A stretch of 63,510 nt of DNA from NCBI GenBank assembly GCA_945861635.1, contig CAMAWH010000028.1, positions 1-63,510 of the forward strand, in the 5' to 3' direction. The position numbers and the translations under genes were made by a program. Positions 25,252 through 33,986 of this stretch are shown piece by piece. Numbering within the stretch: the first letter of the stretch is position 1; each line of letters begins with the position of its first letter. The notes beneath the pieces were generated by a model. The model was not told the DNA's origin and made no database searches. It was given only the letters and a program-made list of their open reading frames with translations. This DNA is from Klebsiella pneumoniae (GTDB lineage: Bacteria > Myxococcota_A > UBA796 > SXON01).

Positions 25252-26316
25252 TCACAACGCGCGAAGAAACGCTTCCAGATTCTCAAGTTCGTTCGCATCG
25301 AATCCAAGCGGCTGCAACGTCAGCTCACGATGTCCGGCGACGGGCACGCCGGGAAGCAGATTGTAGAACAGGAGCGCCGCTGCCAGCGAGCGGGTCTGCC
25401 CGTCGTGCATGTACGGCGCCGTCTCCGCGACGTTTCGCAGCGTCGGCGTCTTGAATCCCATCGCCCAGTCGGGAAAGCTTGGATCGAGGTAGTGAAGTTC
25501 CGGGCAGGCGTGGTCGTCGCTGAACCGGCCGAGGCAGTTGTAGGGGTCGGCGAGCACGGCGCCCGCCCCGGTTGCGCGGCCGGGGTCGAGTCCGTTCGCG
25601 GCGGTGACCGGGAGGCCAATGTTGTGAAAGGAGTCGTCGGTGAGCCGGGGACCGTGGTGGCAGTTCACGCAGCCACCCTCCCCAATGAACAGGCGCAAAC
25701 CATCCTTCTCAGCCCGCGAGAGCGTATCGCTGTCGCGACCCGCCTCCAATTCGCGCACATAGCGCAGGAAGCGGGAAGCCGGCTGCCGAAACGTTCTTTC
25801 GAACGCCTCAATCGCCTTCCCAACGTTGGTGATCACCACGTCCGGGTCCTCGGAAATCGCCCCGAACACCGAGATGTATGCTTCGGCGTCGTGAGCGATC
25901 ACGTGTTCGCGCACGCGTTGTGCGCTGAACCCGTGCTCGATCGGATTGACGATCGGACCCGTCGCCTGCGACCACGCCGAGTCGCTCCTGCCGTCCCAGA
26001 AATACCACGTGTTGTAGGCGGTGAACTCGATGGATGGCGTGTTGCGCGCCCCCTTGCCGAGGGTGTTGGGTGTGTCCAAGCCGTCGCCAAAGTGCAGCTC
26101 CGGGTGGTGACAGGTGATGCAAGCCACCTGCCCGTTTGCGCTCATGTCGGGATCGTGGAAGAATCGCTCGCCGACCGTGGCGGCGTTCGCGTCGTCGGCT
26201 ACGCGATTCGTCGGCCGCATCGGTAGCGGCTCCTCGACGCCGAACGTCGCGATGACGGCCCGCTCCTCGTCGGTCCACGCCTCGCCCGGCGCGCACGCCA
26301 GCAGCGCGAGAGTCAC
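25252..26316 (-). CDS. Di-heme cytochrome c peroxidase/MauG-family lipoprotein
   Basis: This is a 354-residue protein. The GTG at 26316 overlaps the stop of the YtkA-like gene and gives the minimal lipoprotein signal MTLALLAC. Heme-binding motifs are CITCH (residues 66-70) and CVNCH (216-220). Other family features are RNTPSIEFTAYN, WDGRSDSAWSQATGP and FKTPTLRNVAETAPYMHDG. It reduces H2O2 or performs radical oxidation using two c-hemes at the periplasmic membrane surface. As the last gene of the cta operon it may take electrons from the same cytochrome c pool as the oxidase. Confidence 0.9.
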   Translation of the reverse strand: MTLALLACAPGEAWTDEERAVIATFGVEEPLPMRPTNRVADDANAATVGERFFHDPDMSANGQVACITCHHPELHFGDGLDTPNTLGKGARNTPSIEFTAYNTWYFWDGRSDSAWSQATGPIVNPIEHGFSAQRVREHVIAHDAEAYISVFGAISEDPDVVITNVGKAIEAFERTFRQPASRFLRYVRELEAGRDSDTLSRAEKDGLRLFIGEGGCVNCHHGPRLTDDSFHNIGLPVTAANGLDPGRATGAGAVLADPYNCLGRFSDDHACPELHYLDPSFPDWAMGFKTPTLRNVAETAPYMHDGQTRSLAAALLFYNLLPGVPVAGHRELTLQPLGFDANELENLEAFLRAL

Positions 26317-26729
26317 AGTTTGTAGACCAGCTCGGCGCGGTCCATTCCGCGGGGGCCGTCCACCGCGAAAGTGAGCGTCCATTCTCCCGGCATGTGAAAT
26401 TTCATCCCGCGCGTGATGTAGGCACCACCGGGGTGCCGGCACACGCCCGCATCGTCACACTTCCCAGGGTCATCCTTCGGTTTCGTCGCCATGCCATGGC
26501 CGTGTTGGGGCATGCGCGCGTCGACCGTCACCTTGGCATCGTCGATGGCGGCGCCCGACTTCGCATCGAACACCCGCGTCGTGATGCTGAACAGCTCGGA
26601 TGCGCGAACGGGCGAGGGATCCACGGCGTAGGTGAGGGTGTACGCTCCGTGGGCGGTCGTCACCTCGTTCGCGCGGGGGCTGGGCGGTGTTCGGCAGCCG
26701 AGGAGCGCGAAGAGCACGAGTCCGCTCAC
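26313..26729 (-). CDS. YtkA/FixH-like lipoprotein
   Basis: This is a 138-residue protein. The GTG at 26729 overlaps the ctaG stop (GTGA) and gives signal MSGLVLFALLGC. The domain resembles YtkA (PF13115): ASELFSITTRVFD, VTVDARMPQHGHGM, FHMPGEWTLTFAV. His and Met residues in the MPQHGHGM segment could bind copper. The position after ctaG suggests help with copper delivery or oxidase assembly (inference). A two-cysteine insertion (KCDDAGVC) is unusual. Confidence 0.75.
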   Translation of the reverse strand: MSGLVLFALLGCRTPPSPRANEVTTAHGAYTLTYAVDPSPVRASELFSITTRVFDAKSGAAIDDAKVTVDARMPQHGHGMATKPKDDPGKCDDAGVCRHPGGAYITRGMKFHMPGEWTLTFAVDGPRGMDRAELVYKL

Positions 26730-27628
26730 GACGAACCCTCCACCCACTCCGGCGGCCGGGCCTTCTCTTCCTGCACCCATTTGGCGAACACGTAGATCAT
26801 GCTGGCCCAGATGACGAGGCCCCCAGGGAGCCACATCAACAGCCCGCCATACCCCTGATCCATGATGGGCGTGATGCCCGCGATGCGCGGCGCGTCGAGA
26901 TATCCGGTGTAGATAACGGTTGTTGATAGCGTGATAATCGCGCCCAGCAACTTCATTGGAAGGGACATCAAGAAGAGGTACAGCAGTTGCGCAAGCCGAT
27001 GCGGACGCGGGAGTGACGGCGCCGAACACAAAAGCCCGACCCACGCGATAATCGCCGTGCCCATGAAACCAAGATGTTCCACGATGTGGAGATTATGGTA
27101 CTTCAACGCGGCATCATACATCGTCGGAATATGCCAGAAATAGAGCACGCCGTTGTAAAGGATGAACTTCACCCGAAGGCTGCTGACGCTATCCGACACG
27201 CGGCGGAACCAGCGCACCCGAAGGGCGGCTTCCGCCAGCCACGGCGGAATCGCAACCACCGTCAATGGCGCCCAGACCAGATTCAGGAGAAGGTGTTGCA
27301 CCATGTGGGCAGAGAAGAGGTAGAAATCGCTTAAATGGTGGAGCGGGCCGTTCAGCGACACGAACAGCACGAGTTGGCCGATGCCGAAGCACCACGCCCG
27401 CCACGATTCAACCGGCGTGGGCGACCACCGGTACCGCTTCCGCCACGTCGTAACGGCGCGAATGTACAGGCCAATAAACACGGCCATTCCAACCAACACG
27501 CTGACGTGCAGATCGAGCACTTTCCACGCGTCGGGAGGGGCCGTAGCGTAGTCAAAGTCGTCTGCGTCCCACGGAAGGACCACGCCCGTGTGGGATAGCG
27601 CGACTCGGATCAGGGCGAGGGTCAGCAC
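26726..27628 (-). CDS. ctaG: Cytochrome c oxidase assembly protein CtaG (caa3 type)
   Basis: This is a 300-residue multi-pass membrane protein of the caa3_CtaG family. It has conserved His-rich membrane segments (HMVQHLLLNLVWAPL, WHIPTMYDAALKYHNLHIVE) and the C-terminal GYGGLLMWLPGGLVIWAS. It is required for assembly of the caa3 oxidase copper centres. It lies between the CtaF-cytochrome c gene (56-bp gap) and the YtkA-like gene (4-bp overlap). Confidence 0.9.
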   Translation of the reverse strand: MLTLALIRVALSHTGVVLPWDADDFDYATAPPDAWKVLDLHVSVLVGMAVFIGLYIRAVTTWRKRYRWSPTPVESWRAWCFGIGQLVLFVSLNGPLHHLSDFYLFSAHMVQHLLLNLVWAPLTVVAIPPWLAEAALRVRWFRRVSDSVSSLRVKFILYNGVLYFWHIPTMYDAALKYHNLHIVEHLGFMGTAIIAWVGLLCSAPSLPRPHRLAQLLYLFLMSLPMKLLGAIITLSTTVIYTGYLDAPRIAGITPIMDQGYGGLLMWLPGGLVIWASMIYVFAKWVQEEKARPPEWVEGSS

Positions 27629-27684
27629 GGCGCGGCCTCTAACCCGAGGCGATGCGCCGGAGGCAAGGCCCCGACGCAGACGAC

Positions 27685-28542
27685 CTACTTCCCGCGGGCG
27701 TCCTTGACCTGCGCCGGCTCGACCACGCCGCCTGCATTGCCCCAGGAGTTGCGCTCAAACGTCACGACCGAAGCGATCTGCTGATCGGTAAGCTGCGCCC
27801 ACGGCGGCATCGCGGTGGCGTAGCTCACGCCACCGATGGCGACACCGCTCATGCCGTTCAGTACCGTCTTGAGGTGCACCGCGACATCACCGCCGTTGGC
27901 CACCGGGTCCGCCGCGAGCGGCGGAAAGACGCCGGTGGTGCCCTTGCCTTCGGGCCCGTGGCACGCGAGGCAGTTGCCTCCGTATACCTTCTCTCCGGCG
28001 GCCATCAGCACGGCCTTCTTGTCGTCGGGGGACTTGGTGTCGAACCCATCGAATGCCGGATCGGGTGCGCCGGACGGCTTGAGCGCGTCGTACGCCGCCT
28101 GCGTAGAAAACCCGACGGCTGGACTGGAGCAGTACAGGTTGCCCGTGAACGGACTCTTGACCCAGGCGCTGCACTCCCCCTGCCACTTTCCCTGATACCG
28201 GGCGGCCACCTCGTCACTATCCCGCCCGCGCGCCGTCTCCTGATAGGCCAGCGTCCAGCTGCTCTGTAGCGTCATCAGCACCATCACGCTGAGGGTCATC
28301 ATGACGAGGGGGATGAAGAACAAGCGCTGGTTGATCGGCTTGTCGCCCCAAAGGTGCATGAAGAACATCACGACCGCGACAAACTTGCCGAGCGACAGCG
28401 CCAGCAGCAATACCGCCGGGAACTTGACGATCTCGAACAGCGGCAGCATCTCGAACGCCGTCACGAACGTAAGGATGCCGAACACCAGAAAGTACTGTTT
28501 GAAGGGGTTGTGGGCGCCCCCGGCGTGCGCGTCGTGAGACAT
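27685..28542 (-). CDS. ctaF: Oxidase subunit IV (CtaF/COX4-pro) fused to a cytochrome c domain
   Basis: This is a 285-residue protein. Residues 1-100 are a COX4-pro subunit with three membrane helices (KQYFLVFGILTFVTAFEMLP, FPAVLLLALSLGKFVAVVMF, FFIPLVMMTLSVMVLMTLQS). Residues 110-285 form an exported cytochrome c domain with CLACH (191-195) and the Met ligand in YATAMPPW (Met245). A connecting part with two cysteines (ECSAWVKSPFTGNLYC) lies between. Stand-alone CtaF is about 100 residues, so the fusion is unusual. It would add a second tethered heme besides the one on CtaC. The ATG follows the ctaE stop directly (TAAATG). Confidence 0.9.
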   Translation of the reverse strand: MSHDAHAGGAHNPFKQYFLVFGILTFVTAFEMLPLFEIVKFPAVLLLALSLGKFVAVVMFFMHLWGDKPINQRLFFIPLVMMTLSVMVLMTLQSSWTLAYQETARGRDSDEVAARYQGKWQGECSAWVKSPFTGNLYCSSPAVGFSTQAAYDALKPSGAPDPAFDGFDTKSPDDKKAVLMAAGEKVYGGNCLACHGPEGKGTTGVFPPLAADPVANGGDVAVHLKTVLNGMSGVAIGGVSYATAMPPWAQLTDQQIASVVTFERNSWGNAGGVVEPAQVKDARGK

Positions 28543-29151
28543 TTACGCGTACTCCATCAGGTAGACGAGGGTAAAGATGGCAATCCACACGATGTCGACG
28601 AAGTGCCAATACAAACCGATGACTTCCGTTGTCTCGCCCATGTCTTTCAGGTGGCCGGCGCGCGCCGACCACAACACGGTACCGAGCAGGAATACGCCAA
28701 CCGCAACGTGCGTGCCGTGGAATCCGGTGAGGATGTAGAAACTCGCCCCGAAAATATTCGACTTCAGCGTCAGCCCGTCATGGATGAAGTGCGAAAACTC
28801 GTAAACCTGACAGCCGAGGAACACCAAGCCGCCCGCCATCGTCGCCAACAGCCAAATCGTCAGCCGCTTCACATCGTTTTCCCGCGCATAATGCACGGCA
28901 AGAACCATGAACAACGATGAAAGAAGCAGATCAAACGTCGAGAACGACGTCACGGCAGGATCGAATACCTCCGCCGGGTACGGCCCGGTCAGGCTCTTTC
29001 CGCGGTAGACCATGTAGGTACCCAAGAGCGAACCGAAGAAAAAGCACTCGGAACCAAGGAATACCCACATAGCCAACTTATAGTCGGGCACACCCGTGAC
29101 CGGCTGGGGGCCGTGGGCGTGTGCACCGTGATGCGCGACGGCGTCAGACAC
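28543..29151 (-). CDS. ctaE: Cytochrome c oxidase subunit III
   Basis: This is a 202-residue protein with five membrane helices. Typical subunit III text includes VFLGSECFFFGSLLGTYMVY, TGFHGTHVAVGVFLLG and LYWHFVDIVWIAIFTLVYLM. It is the short five-helix version found in caa3 and bo3 oxidases. It stabilises subunit I and its proton uptake. It is followed directly by ctaF. Confidence 0.95.
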   Translation of the reverse strand: MSDAVAHHGAHAHGPQPVTGVPDYKLAMWVFLGSECFFFGSLLGTYMVYRGKSLTGPYPAEVFDPAVTSFSTFDLLLSSLFMVLAVHYARENDVKRLTIWLLATMAGGLVFLGCQVYEFSHFIHDGLTLKSNIFGASFYILTGFHGTHVAVGVFLLGTVLWSARAGHLKDMGETTEVIGLYWHFVDIVWIAIFTLVYLMEYA

Positions 29152-29190
29152 GTCTGCTCCAGATGGAAGGGGGAAAGAGGGAAATCATGG

Positions 29191-31044
29191 TTAGTGCCCC
29201 GGCTCGAGGAACCACCTGAAGGCGGAGCCGAACACGATCACGAGCCCGCCGAAAATGACCACCAAACCGATGGTGGAGATGGAGAACACGAGGAAGCCGA
29301 ACAGGAACGTGGCGACACCCAACGCGAACATGAACGGCCAAATCGACGGCGGCGGAATGTGGATGTGCTCGTTCACCGCGGAGAGCGCGTAGCCCGGGCC
29401 AGGCCCATGGTTCTTTTCCCAGACCGGACGCTCGGAGTACACCGTCGGCGTGATGTCGAAGTTGTGAACGGCAGGCGGGGAGGTGGTGATCCACTCCAGC
29501 GTTGCTGCATCCCAAGGGTTGGCGCCCGCCTTTTCGCCATTCCGAATACTGTTCACGAAGCTGATGATGAACAGCAGCACGCCGATCGCAATCGTGAAGG
29601 CGCCGACCGTCTCCAGCTGGTTGATCTTTTCCCACCCGAGGCCTTCGTCATACGTGAAGATACGACGCGGCATACCCCAGGCCCCGACGATGTGCATCGG
29701 GAAGAAGGTCAGGTTGAATCCGACGAGATTGATCCAGAAGATCCGCCCACCCATCTTCTCGTCGAGGAATCGACCGGTCATCTTGGGGAACCAGTAGTAG
29801 ATCCCGGAGAGCAGCCCCATGATGGCGCCGCCGAACAGCACGTAATGGAAGTGCGCTACGACGAAGTAGCTGTCCTGCTGCTGAAGGTCGACCGGCGGAG
29901 ATGCGTGCATGATTCCCGACAATCCACCCATCGTGAACATGCCGATGAAGCCGAGGGAGTACTTCATTGCCGTCGTGAGGCGCAAACGCCCTTCGTACAG
30001 CGTGAACAGCCAGTTGAAGATCTTGACGCCGGTCGGAATCGCGATGAGCATCGTCGTCACCGCGAACGAGGCGTCCGCCGCGGCGCCGAGGCCCGTCGTG
30101 AACATGTGGTGTGACCACACGCCGAAGCCAAGGAGGCCGATGGTGATGCCGGAAAAGATGACGAACGCCGAGCCGAAGAGCGGCTTGCGAGAGAACACCG
30201 GCAGCACTTCCGAAACGATGCCCATGGCCGGGAGGATCAGGATGTAGACTTCCGGGTGACCGAACAACCAGAAAAGGTGCTGCCAAAGTAGCGGATCTCC
30301 GCCACCGGCCGGGATGTAGAAGTGCGTGCCAAACGTGCGATCGAGCAGGAGCAGAACCAACGCGATGGTGATGCACGGAAACGAAAGCACGACGAGGAAC
30401 TGCACCACCAGCGTCATCCACGTGAAAACGGGCATGCGCAGCAACGACATGCCGGGCGCGCGCATGTTGAAGATGGTGACGATGAAATTGAAGCCAGCCG
30501 CCATCGACGCAATGCCCAGAATCTGCAATCCGCAAATCCAGAAGTCGATGCTGAGACCCGGCGAGAATTCCTTACCTGTCAGCGTTGCGTAGCCGAACCA
30601 CCCGCCGTCAGGAATGAGCCGACCGTCGATGAACGGGGCGAGCACGAACGGCACGTTGAGCACGATGCCGCCGAACAGGAAGAGCCAGTACGAAAACGCG
30701 TTGAGACGCGGGAACACGACGTCTCGGGCCCCGATCTGGAGCGGCACCATGTAGTTGAAGAACGCGGCCGAGAACGGCATGACCCCGAGGAAGATCATGG
30801 TCGTGCCGTGCATCGTGAACAGCGCGTTGAACATCGGCGCGGAGATCAGCGTGTTGTTCGGCACCGAGAGCTGGCTGCGGATGAACAGCGCTTCGACGCC
30901 GCCCATCACGAAGAAAATCAACGCGCTCAGCCCGTACAGGATGCCGATGCGTTTGTGATCGACGGTCTTGATCCAACTCATGACGTACGAGTCGGAAGAC
31001 GTTGCGTCGGAGTGGGCGTTTGCCGCGACAGCGGGGTTGGACAT
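29191..31044 (-). CDS. ctaD: Cytochrome c oxidase subunit I
   Basis: This is a 617-residue heme-copper oxidase core subunit. The start is at ATG 31044; the frame runs further upstream but only into ctaC. HPEVYILILPAMGIVSEVLP carries the CuB His/Tyr cross-link region and PE motif. WSHHMFTTGL, HFHYVLFGG and the early LFTMHGTTMIFLG region supply heme a and a3 ligands. It reduces O2 to water and pumps protons. The gap to ctaC is 19 bp. Confidence 0.97.
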   Translation of the reverse strand: MSNPAVAANAHSDATSSDSYVMSWIKTVDHKRIGILYGLSALIFFVMGGVEALFIRSQLSVPNNTLISAPMFNALFTMHGTTMIFLGVMPFSAAFFNYMVPLQIGARDVVFPRLNAFSYWLFLFGGIVLNVPFVLAPFIDGRLIPDGGWFGYATLTGKEFSPGLSIDFWICGLQILGIASMAAGFNFIVTIFNMRAPGMSLLRMPVFTWMTLVVQFLVVLSFPCITIALVLLLLDRTFGTHFYIPAGGGDPLLWQHLFWLFGHPEVYILILPAMGIVSEVLPVFSRKPLFGSAFVIFSGITIGLLGFGVWSHHMFTTGLGAAADASFAVTTMLIAIPTGVKIFNWLFTLYEGRLRLTTAMKYSLGFIGMFTMGGLSGIMHASPPVDLQQQDSYFVVAHFHYVLFGGAIMGLLSGIYYWFPKMTGRFLDEKMGGRIFWINLVGFNLTFFPMHIVGAWGMPRRIFTYDEGLGWEKINQLETVGAFTIAIGVLLFIISFVNSIRNGEKAGANPWDAATLEWITTSPPAVHNFDITPTVYSERPVWEKNHGPGPGYALSAVNEHIHIPPPSIWPFMFALGVATFLFGFLVFSISTIGLVVIFGGLVIVFGSAFRWFLEPGH

Positions 31045-31063
31045 TGTGGTTGGTCCTTCAGCG

Positions 31064-32071
31064 CTACTTGAGGGTTCCGAGCCAATCGGCGAGAACGCCG
31101 ACCTGCTCCGGGGTGAGGTGGGCCGCGGCAACCGCGTCCGCCATCTTGGAGCCAGGCTTGATGGACGCGGAGTCCGCAATCCACTTCACCCGGTTTTCCT
31201 GCGTGTTTTCGAGGATGCCCGAGGCAATGTGCGTGCGCGAACCGACATGCGTCAGGTTGGGCGCCGTTGTCATGTGAAAGTCACTGCCATCGACGGCATG
31301 ACACGCAGCGCACGTGCTCGCAAAGATGGGCTTGGCGGCCACCGCTTCCGGCGTGGTCATGTCGGCCGGCGCTTGCTGTCCTTTGACCCAGGCGTCAAAC
31401 GCCTCTTTCGCTTCGACGACGACGAAGAACTTCATCAATGCGTGGGAGTCACCGCAGTATTCCGCACACTGCGCCATGTAGGTGCCTTGCTTTTGCGCGG
31501 TGAACTGGATGCGATTCACACGTCCGGGCATCATGTCGCGCTTGGCGGCAAGCTGCGGCACCCAGAATGCGTGGATCACGTTGTCACTTTGGAGACGTAC
31601 GCCGATCTGGCGGCCCTCCGGAATGTGCATCTCATTGGCGTTGGTGATTCCGTATTCCGGATAATTGAACTCAAACCACCACTGCTTCCCCATGGCGTTG
31701 ACGATGAGCGCGTCCGCCGTGGGCTCCGCCTGCGTCTTAAAGATGATGGCGACGGTCGGTACCGTGATGTGCATCAGAATGACAACGGGCGCGATCGTCC
31801 AGGCAATCTCCAGCTTGAGGTTGCCATGGACCTGTTCCGGCTCCCCCTTTTCATCGCCGCGCTCACGAAAGCGCATGACGATGTAGAGCAGCCCACCCTG
31901 CACGAGGATGAACAGGAGGACCGTCCACCACGTGATGCGGCTGTACAACGCCATGATGTCGTTCGTCAGATCCGAGTGCGGATCGAGCGTGTCCATCGTG
32001 TTGCCGGAGTGGCAGGCGACGAGCGCGACGCACAGGAGCGGAAGTAGGGAGGCGAGTCGGGAGTTCTTCAT
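31064..32071 (-). CDS. ctaC: Cytochrome c oxidase subunit II with fused cytochrome c (caa3 type)
   Basis: This is a 335-residue protein. The lipoprotein signal (MKNSRLASLLPLLCVALVAC) is followed by two membrane helices (about 47-67 and 91-111). The CuA cupredoxin domain holds C202-x3-C206-x3-H210-x2-M213 (CAEYCGDSHALM). A C-terminal cytochrome c carries CAACH (254-258). It accepts electrons into the oxidase and makes this a caa3-type enzyme. It is first in the structural gene run. Confidence 0.96.
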   Translation of the reverse strand: MKNSRLASLLPLLCVALVACHSGNTMDTLDPHSDLTNDIMALYSRITWWTVLLFILVQGGLLYIVMRFRERGDEKGEPEQVHGNLKLEIAWTIAPVVILMHITVPTVAIIFKTQAEPTADALIVNAMGKQWWFEFNYPEYGITNANEMHIPEGRQIGVRLQSDNVIHAFWVPQLAAKRDMMPGRVNRIQFTAQKQGTYMAQCAEYCGDSHALMKFFVVVEAKEAFDAWVKGQQAPADMTTPEAVAAKPIFASTCAACHAVDGSDFHMTTAPNLTHVGSRTHIASGILENTQENRVKWIADSASIKPGSKMADAVAAAHLTPEQVGVLADWLGTLK

Positions 32072-32117
32072 AGTAGGACCCGTGCAGCGAGAGGAACCGC
32101 CCGAGCGGGGGGCCGGC

Positions 32118-32123
32118 CTTATA
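32118..32123 (-). promoter_or_regulatory. Candidate -10 (TATAAG) upstream of ctaC
   Basis: TATAAG lies 46 nt before the ctaC ATG in the 83-bp gap after ctaB. No good -35 is present. It could give the oxidase structural genes their own start in addition to readthrough from ctaA-ctaB. Confidence 0.3.
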
Positions 32124-32154
32124 ACCGGAGAGGCGCGCCTGTGTAGCAGGCAAA

Positions 32155-33072
32155 TCAGATGAATGACCGATGCAGCGCGAGATCAAGGAGCATCGCGCCA
32201 AAGAGCACGAACAGGTACACGATCGACACCCTGAACACGCTGTAGTCAACCGCAGGGTCATCGGCGCGCATGGAACGAACAACGTGAGCGCAGAACCACA
32301 CGCCCGCAAGAAGTGCCGAGACCTCATACAGCCATCCCGCGAGTCCGAGCGGAAGTAGCGAGAGCGAAACGGCGACAAGCGCAAGCGTGTACGCGAGCGA
32401 CTGGCGGCGGGTCGCCCGGTCGCCAATAACGATCGGCATCATCGGGAATCCAGCCTGCGCGTACTCTTCCTTCCGGAAGATCGCGATGGCCCAGAAATGC
32501 GGCGGCGTCCATAGAAACACGATCAAGAAGAGAACGACGGACGCCGCAGTGATTTCGCCCGTCAGCGCCGCTTCCGCGATGATCGGCGCGGTGGATCCTG
32601 CCGCCCCGCCGATCACGATGTTCTGCGGGGTCCGCGGCTTCAGGTAGAGCGTGTAGACGAAAAGGTAAAATAGAATCGTGCCGAGGCCAACCGTTGCGGC
32701 CAGCGGACCGCCCAGCGCCCACAACATTGCTGTGGAGGCGAGGGAGAGGAGGATGCCGATGATGAGCGCGTGCGCAGGCTGAACCGAGGCGGCGGGCAGC
32801 GGTCGATTCCTCGTGCGCGCCATCTTCGCGTCGGTGTCACGTTCCGCCCATGCGTTGAGCGTCGAGGACGCCGCACCCGCGAGCGCCGTCGCAAGGAGGA
32901 CCATGGATGCATCCCACGGGGAGGGCCAACCCTCCTTGGTCATCCCCAGTACCGGCAGGCCCGTGAAGAGGACGAGCAGGAGGACACGCGGCCGCGTCAT
33001 CTCCCACCACAACCGCACCTGCGCAAGGATGGAGTGCTGGAAAACGCCGGCTTGCGGCAAGACGGCGCTCAC
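32155..33072 (-). CDS. ctaB: Protoheme IX farnesyltransferase
   Basis: This is a 305-residue UbiA-type prenyltransferase with several membrane helices. The prenyl-diphosphate/Mg2+ motif is NAWAERDTDAKMARTRNRPL, and YLKPRTPQNIVIGGAAGS and FLWTPPHFWAIAIF are family hallmarks. It converts heme B to heme O. The GTG start overlaps the ctaA stop (GTGA), so heme A synthesis genes are translationally linked. Confidence 0.95.
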   Translation of the reverse strand: MSAVLPQAGVFQHSILAQVRLWWEMTRPRVLLLVLFTGLPVLGMTKEGWPSPWDASMVLLATALAGAASSTLNAWAERDTDAKMARTRNRPLPAASVQPAHALIIGILLSLASTAMLWALGGPLAATVGLGTILFYLFVYTLYLKPRTPQNIVIGGAAGSTAPIIAEAALTGEITAASVVLFLIVFLWTPPHFWAIAIFRKEEYAQAGFPMMPIVIGDRATRRQSLAYTLALVAVSLSLLPLGLAGWLYEVSALLAGVWFCAHVVRSMRADDPAVDYSVFRVSIVYLFVLFGAMLLDLALHRSFI

Positions 33073-33968
33073 GGTGTCACCGCCGGCGTCGTGACGCGCG
33101 AAAACAGACCCATCAGCGTGAACGCCGTCAACAGCACGAGGGTGTCGGCCACGGCGGCGTGCGCGATGGCCAGTTCAGCGGGTAGTCCGGTGAATATGTT
33201 GGCAACACCAAGGCACACCTGCCCTACGACGAGCGACGCAATCGCGACGGCTCGCCCCAAATGTGGATCGCCTCGCATCGCAACCACAAAAGCCAATGCA
33301 ATCACCAGGAGCGTGTACGCGCCGAGTCGATGGAGCAGGTGGAGCCCGATGATGCCCGTGGTCGTCGGAATCCACACGCCGCCGTTGCAGGTCGGCCATT
33401 CGGTGTAGGCCATGCCCGCGTAGTTGGACGACGAGAGCCCGCCAAACGCCATCTGCAACGCCAGGACCACCGCAAGCGCCGCGCCCCATCCCCGCGGCCC
33501 AGGCCCAGGAGGAAGCGCTGGTGCGCGCAAACGCACGGCAATGACGAGCAGGATCACCATGAAAGCGTTGCCGGTGAGGAGGTGCAGGGTCACGCTCCAG
33601 AACGCCAGCAGCTTCAGAACCGTCAGGCCGCCCAACACGATCTGCGTGATCAGCACGGCACTAGCGACGCCGACAAGCTTTCCCGCAACCAGACGAAGTT
33701 CCGGCACCGCAAGGACGCCACCGCCGGCGAGCATGAATCCAACGCTCATCGTTCCTGCCAGTACGCGATGGCCCCACTCCAACGCGATCCGTCCGTCAAA
33801 GTTGGGGATGAACTTGCCGTAACAGAGCGGCCAGTCGGGACAGGACAGGCCCGCGCCGTGCACGCGTACCGTCGTGCCGAAGACGAGCAGGCACCACGTC
33901 ACGGCAGTCAACGCCGCAAACCCGGATGCGAGCGTCGAGCGGAGCGCCGATACCGAGCCCAAGGGCAT
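33069..33968 (-). CDS. ctaA: Heme A synthase (COX15/CtaA)
   Basis: This is a 299-residue protein with eight predicted membrane helices in two similar halves. GAGLSCPDWPLCYGKFIP has the loop cysteine pair, and EWGHRVLAG, HLLTGNAF, LHLLHRLGAY and AIAHAAVADT supply heme-ligand histidines. It oxidises heme O to heme A. It sits 18 bp after the SURF1 gene and overlaps ctaB. Confidence 0.93.
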   Translation of the reverse strand: MPLGSVSALRSTLASGFAALTAVTWCLLVFGTTVRVHGAGLSCPDWPLCYGKFIPNFDGRIALEWGHRVLAGTMSVGFMLAGGGVLAVPELRLVAGKLVGVASAVLITQIVLGGLTVLKLLAFWSVTLHLLTGNAFMVILLVIAVRLRAPALPPGPGPRGWGAALAVVLALQMAFGGLSSSNYAGMAYTEWPTCNGGVWIPTTTGIIGLHLLHRLGAYTLLVIALAFVVAMRGDPHLGRAVAIASLVVGQVCLGVANIFTGLPAELAIAHAAVADTLVLLTAFTLMGLFSRVTTPAVTP

Positions 33969-33986
33969 CCTCTGCGGGGGCGGCGT

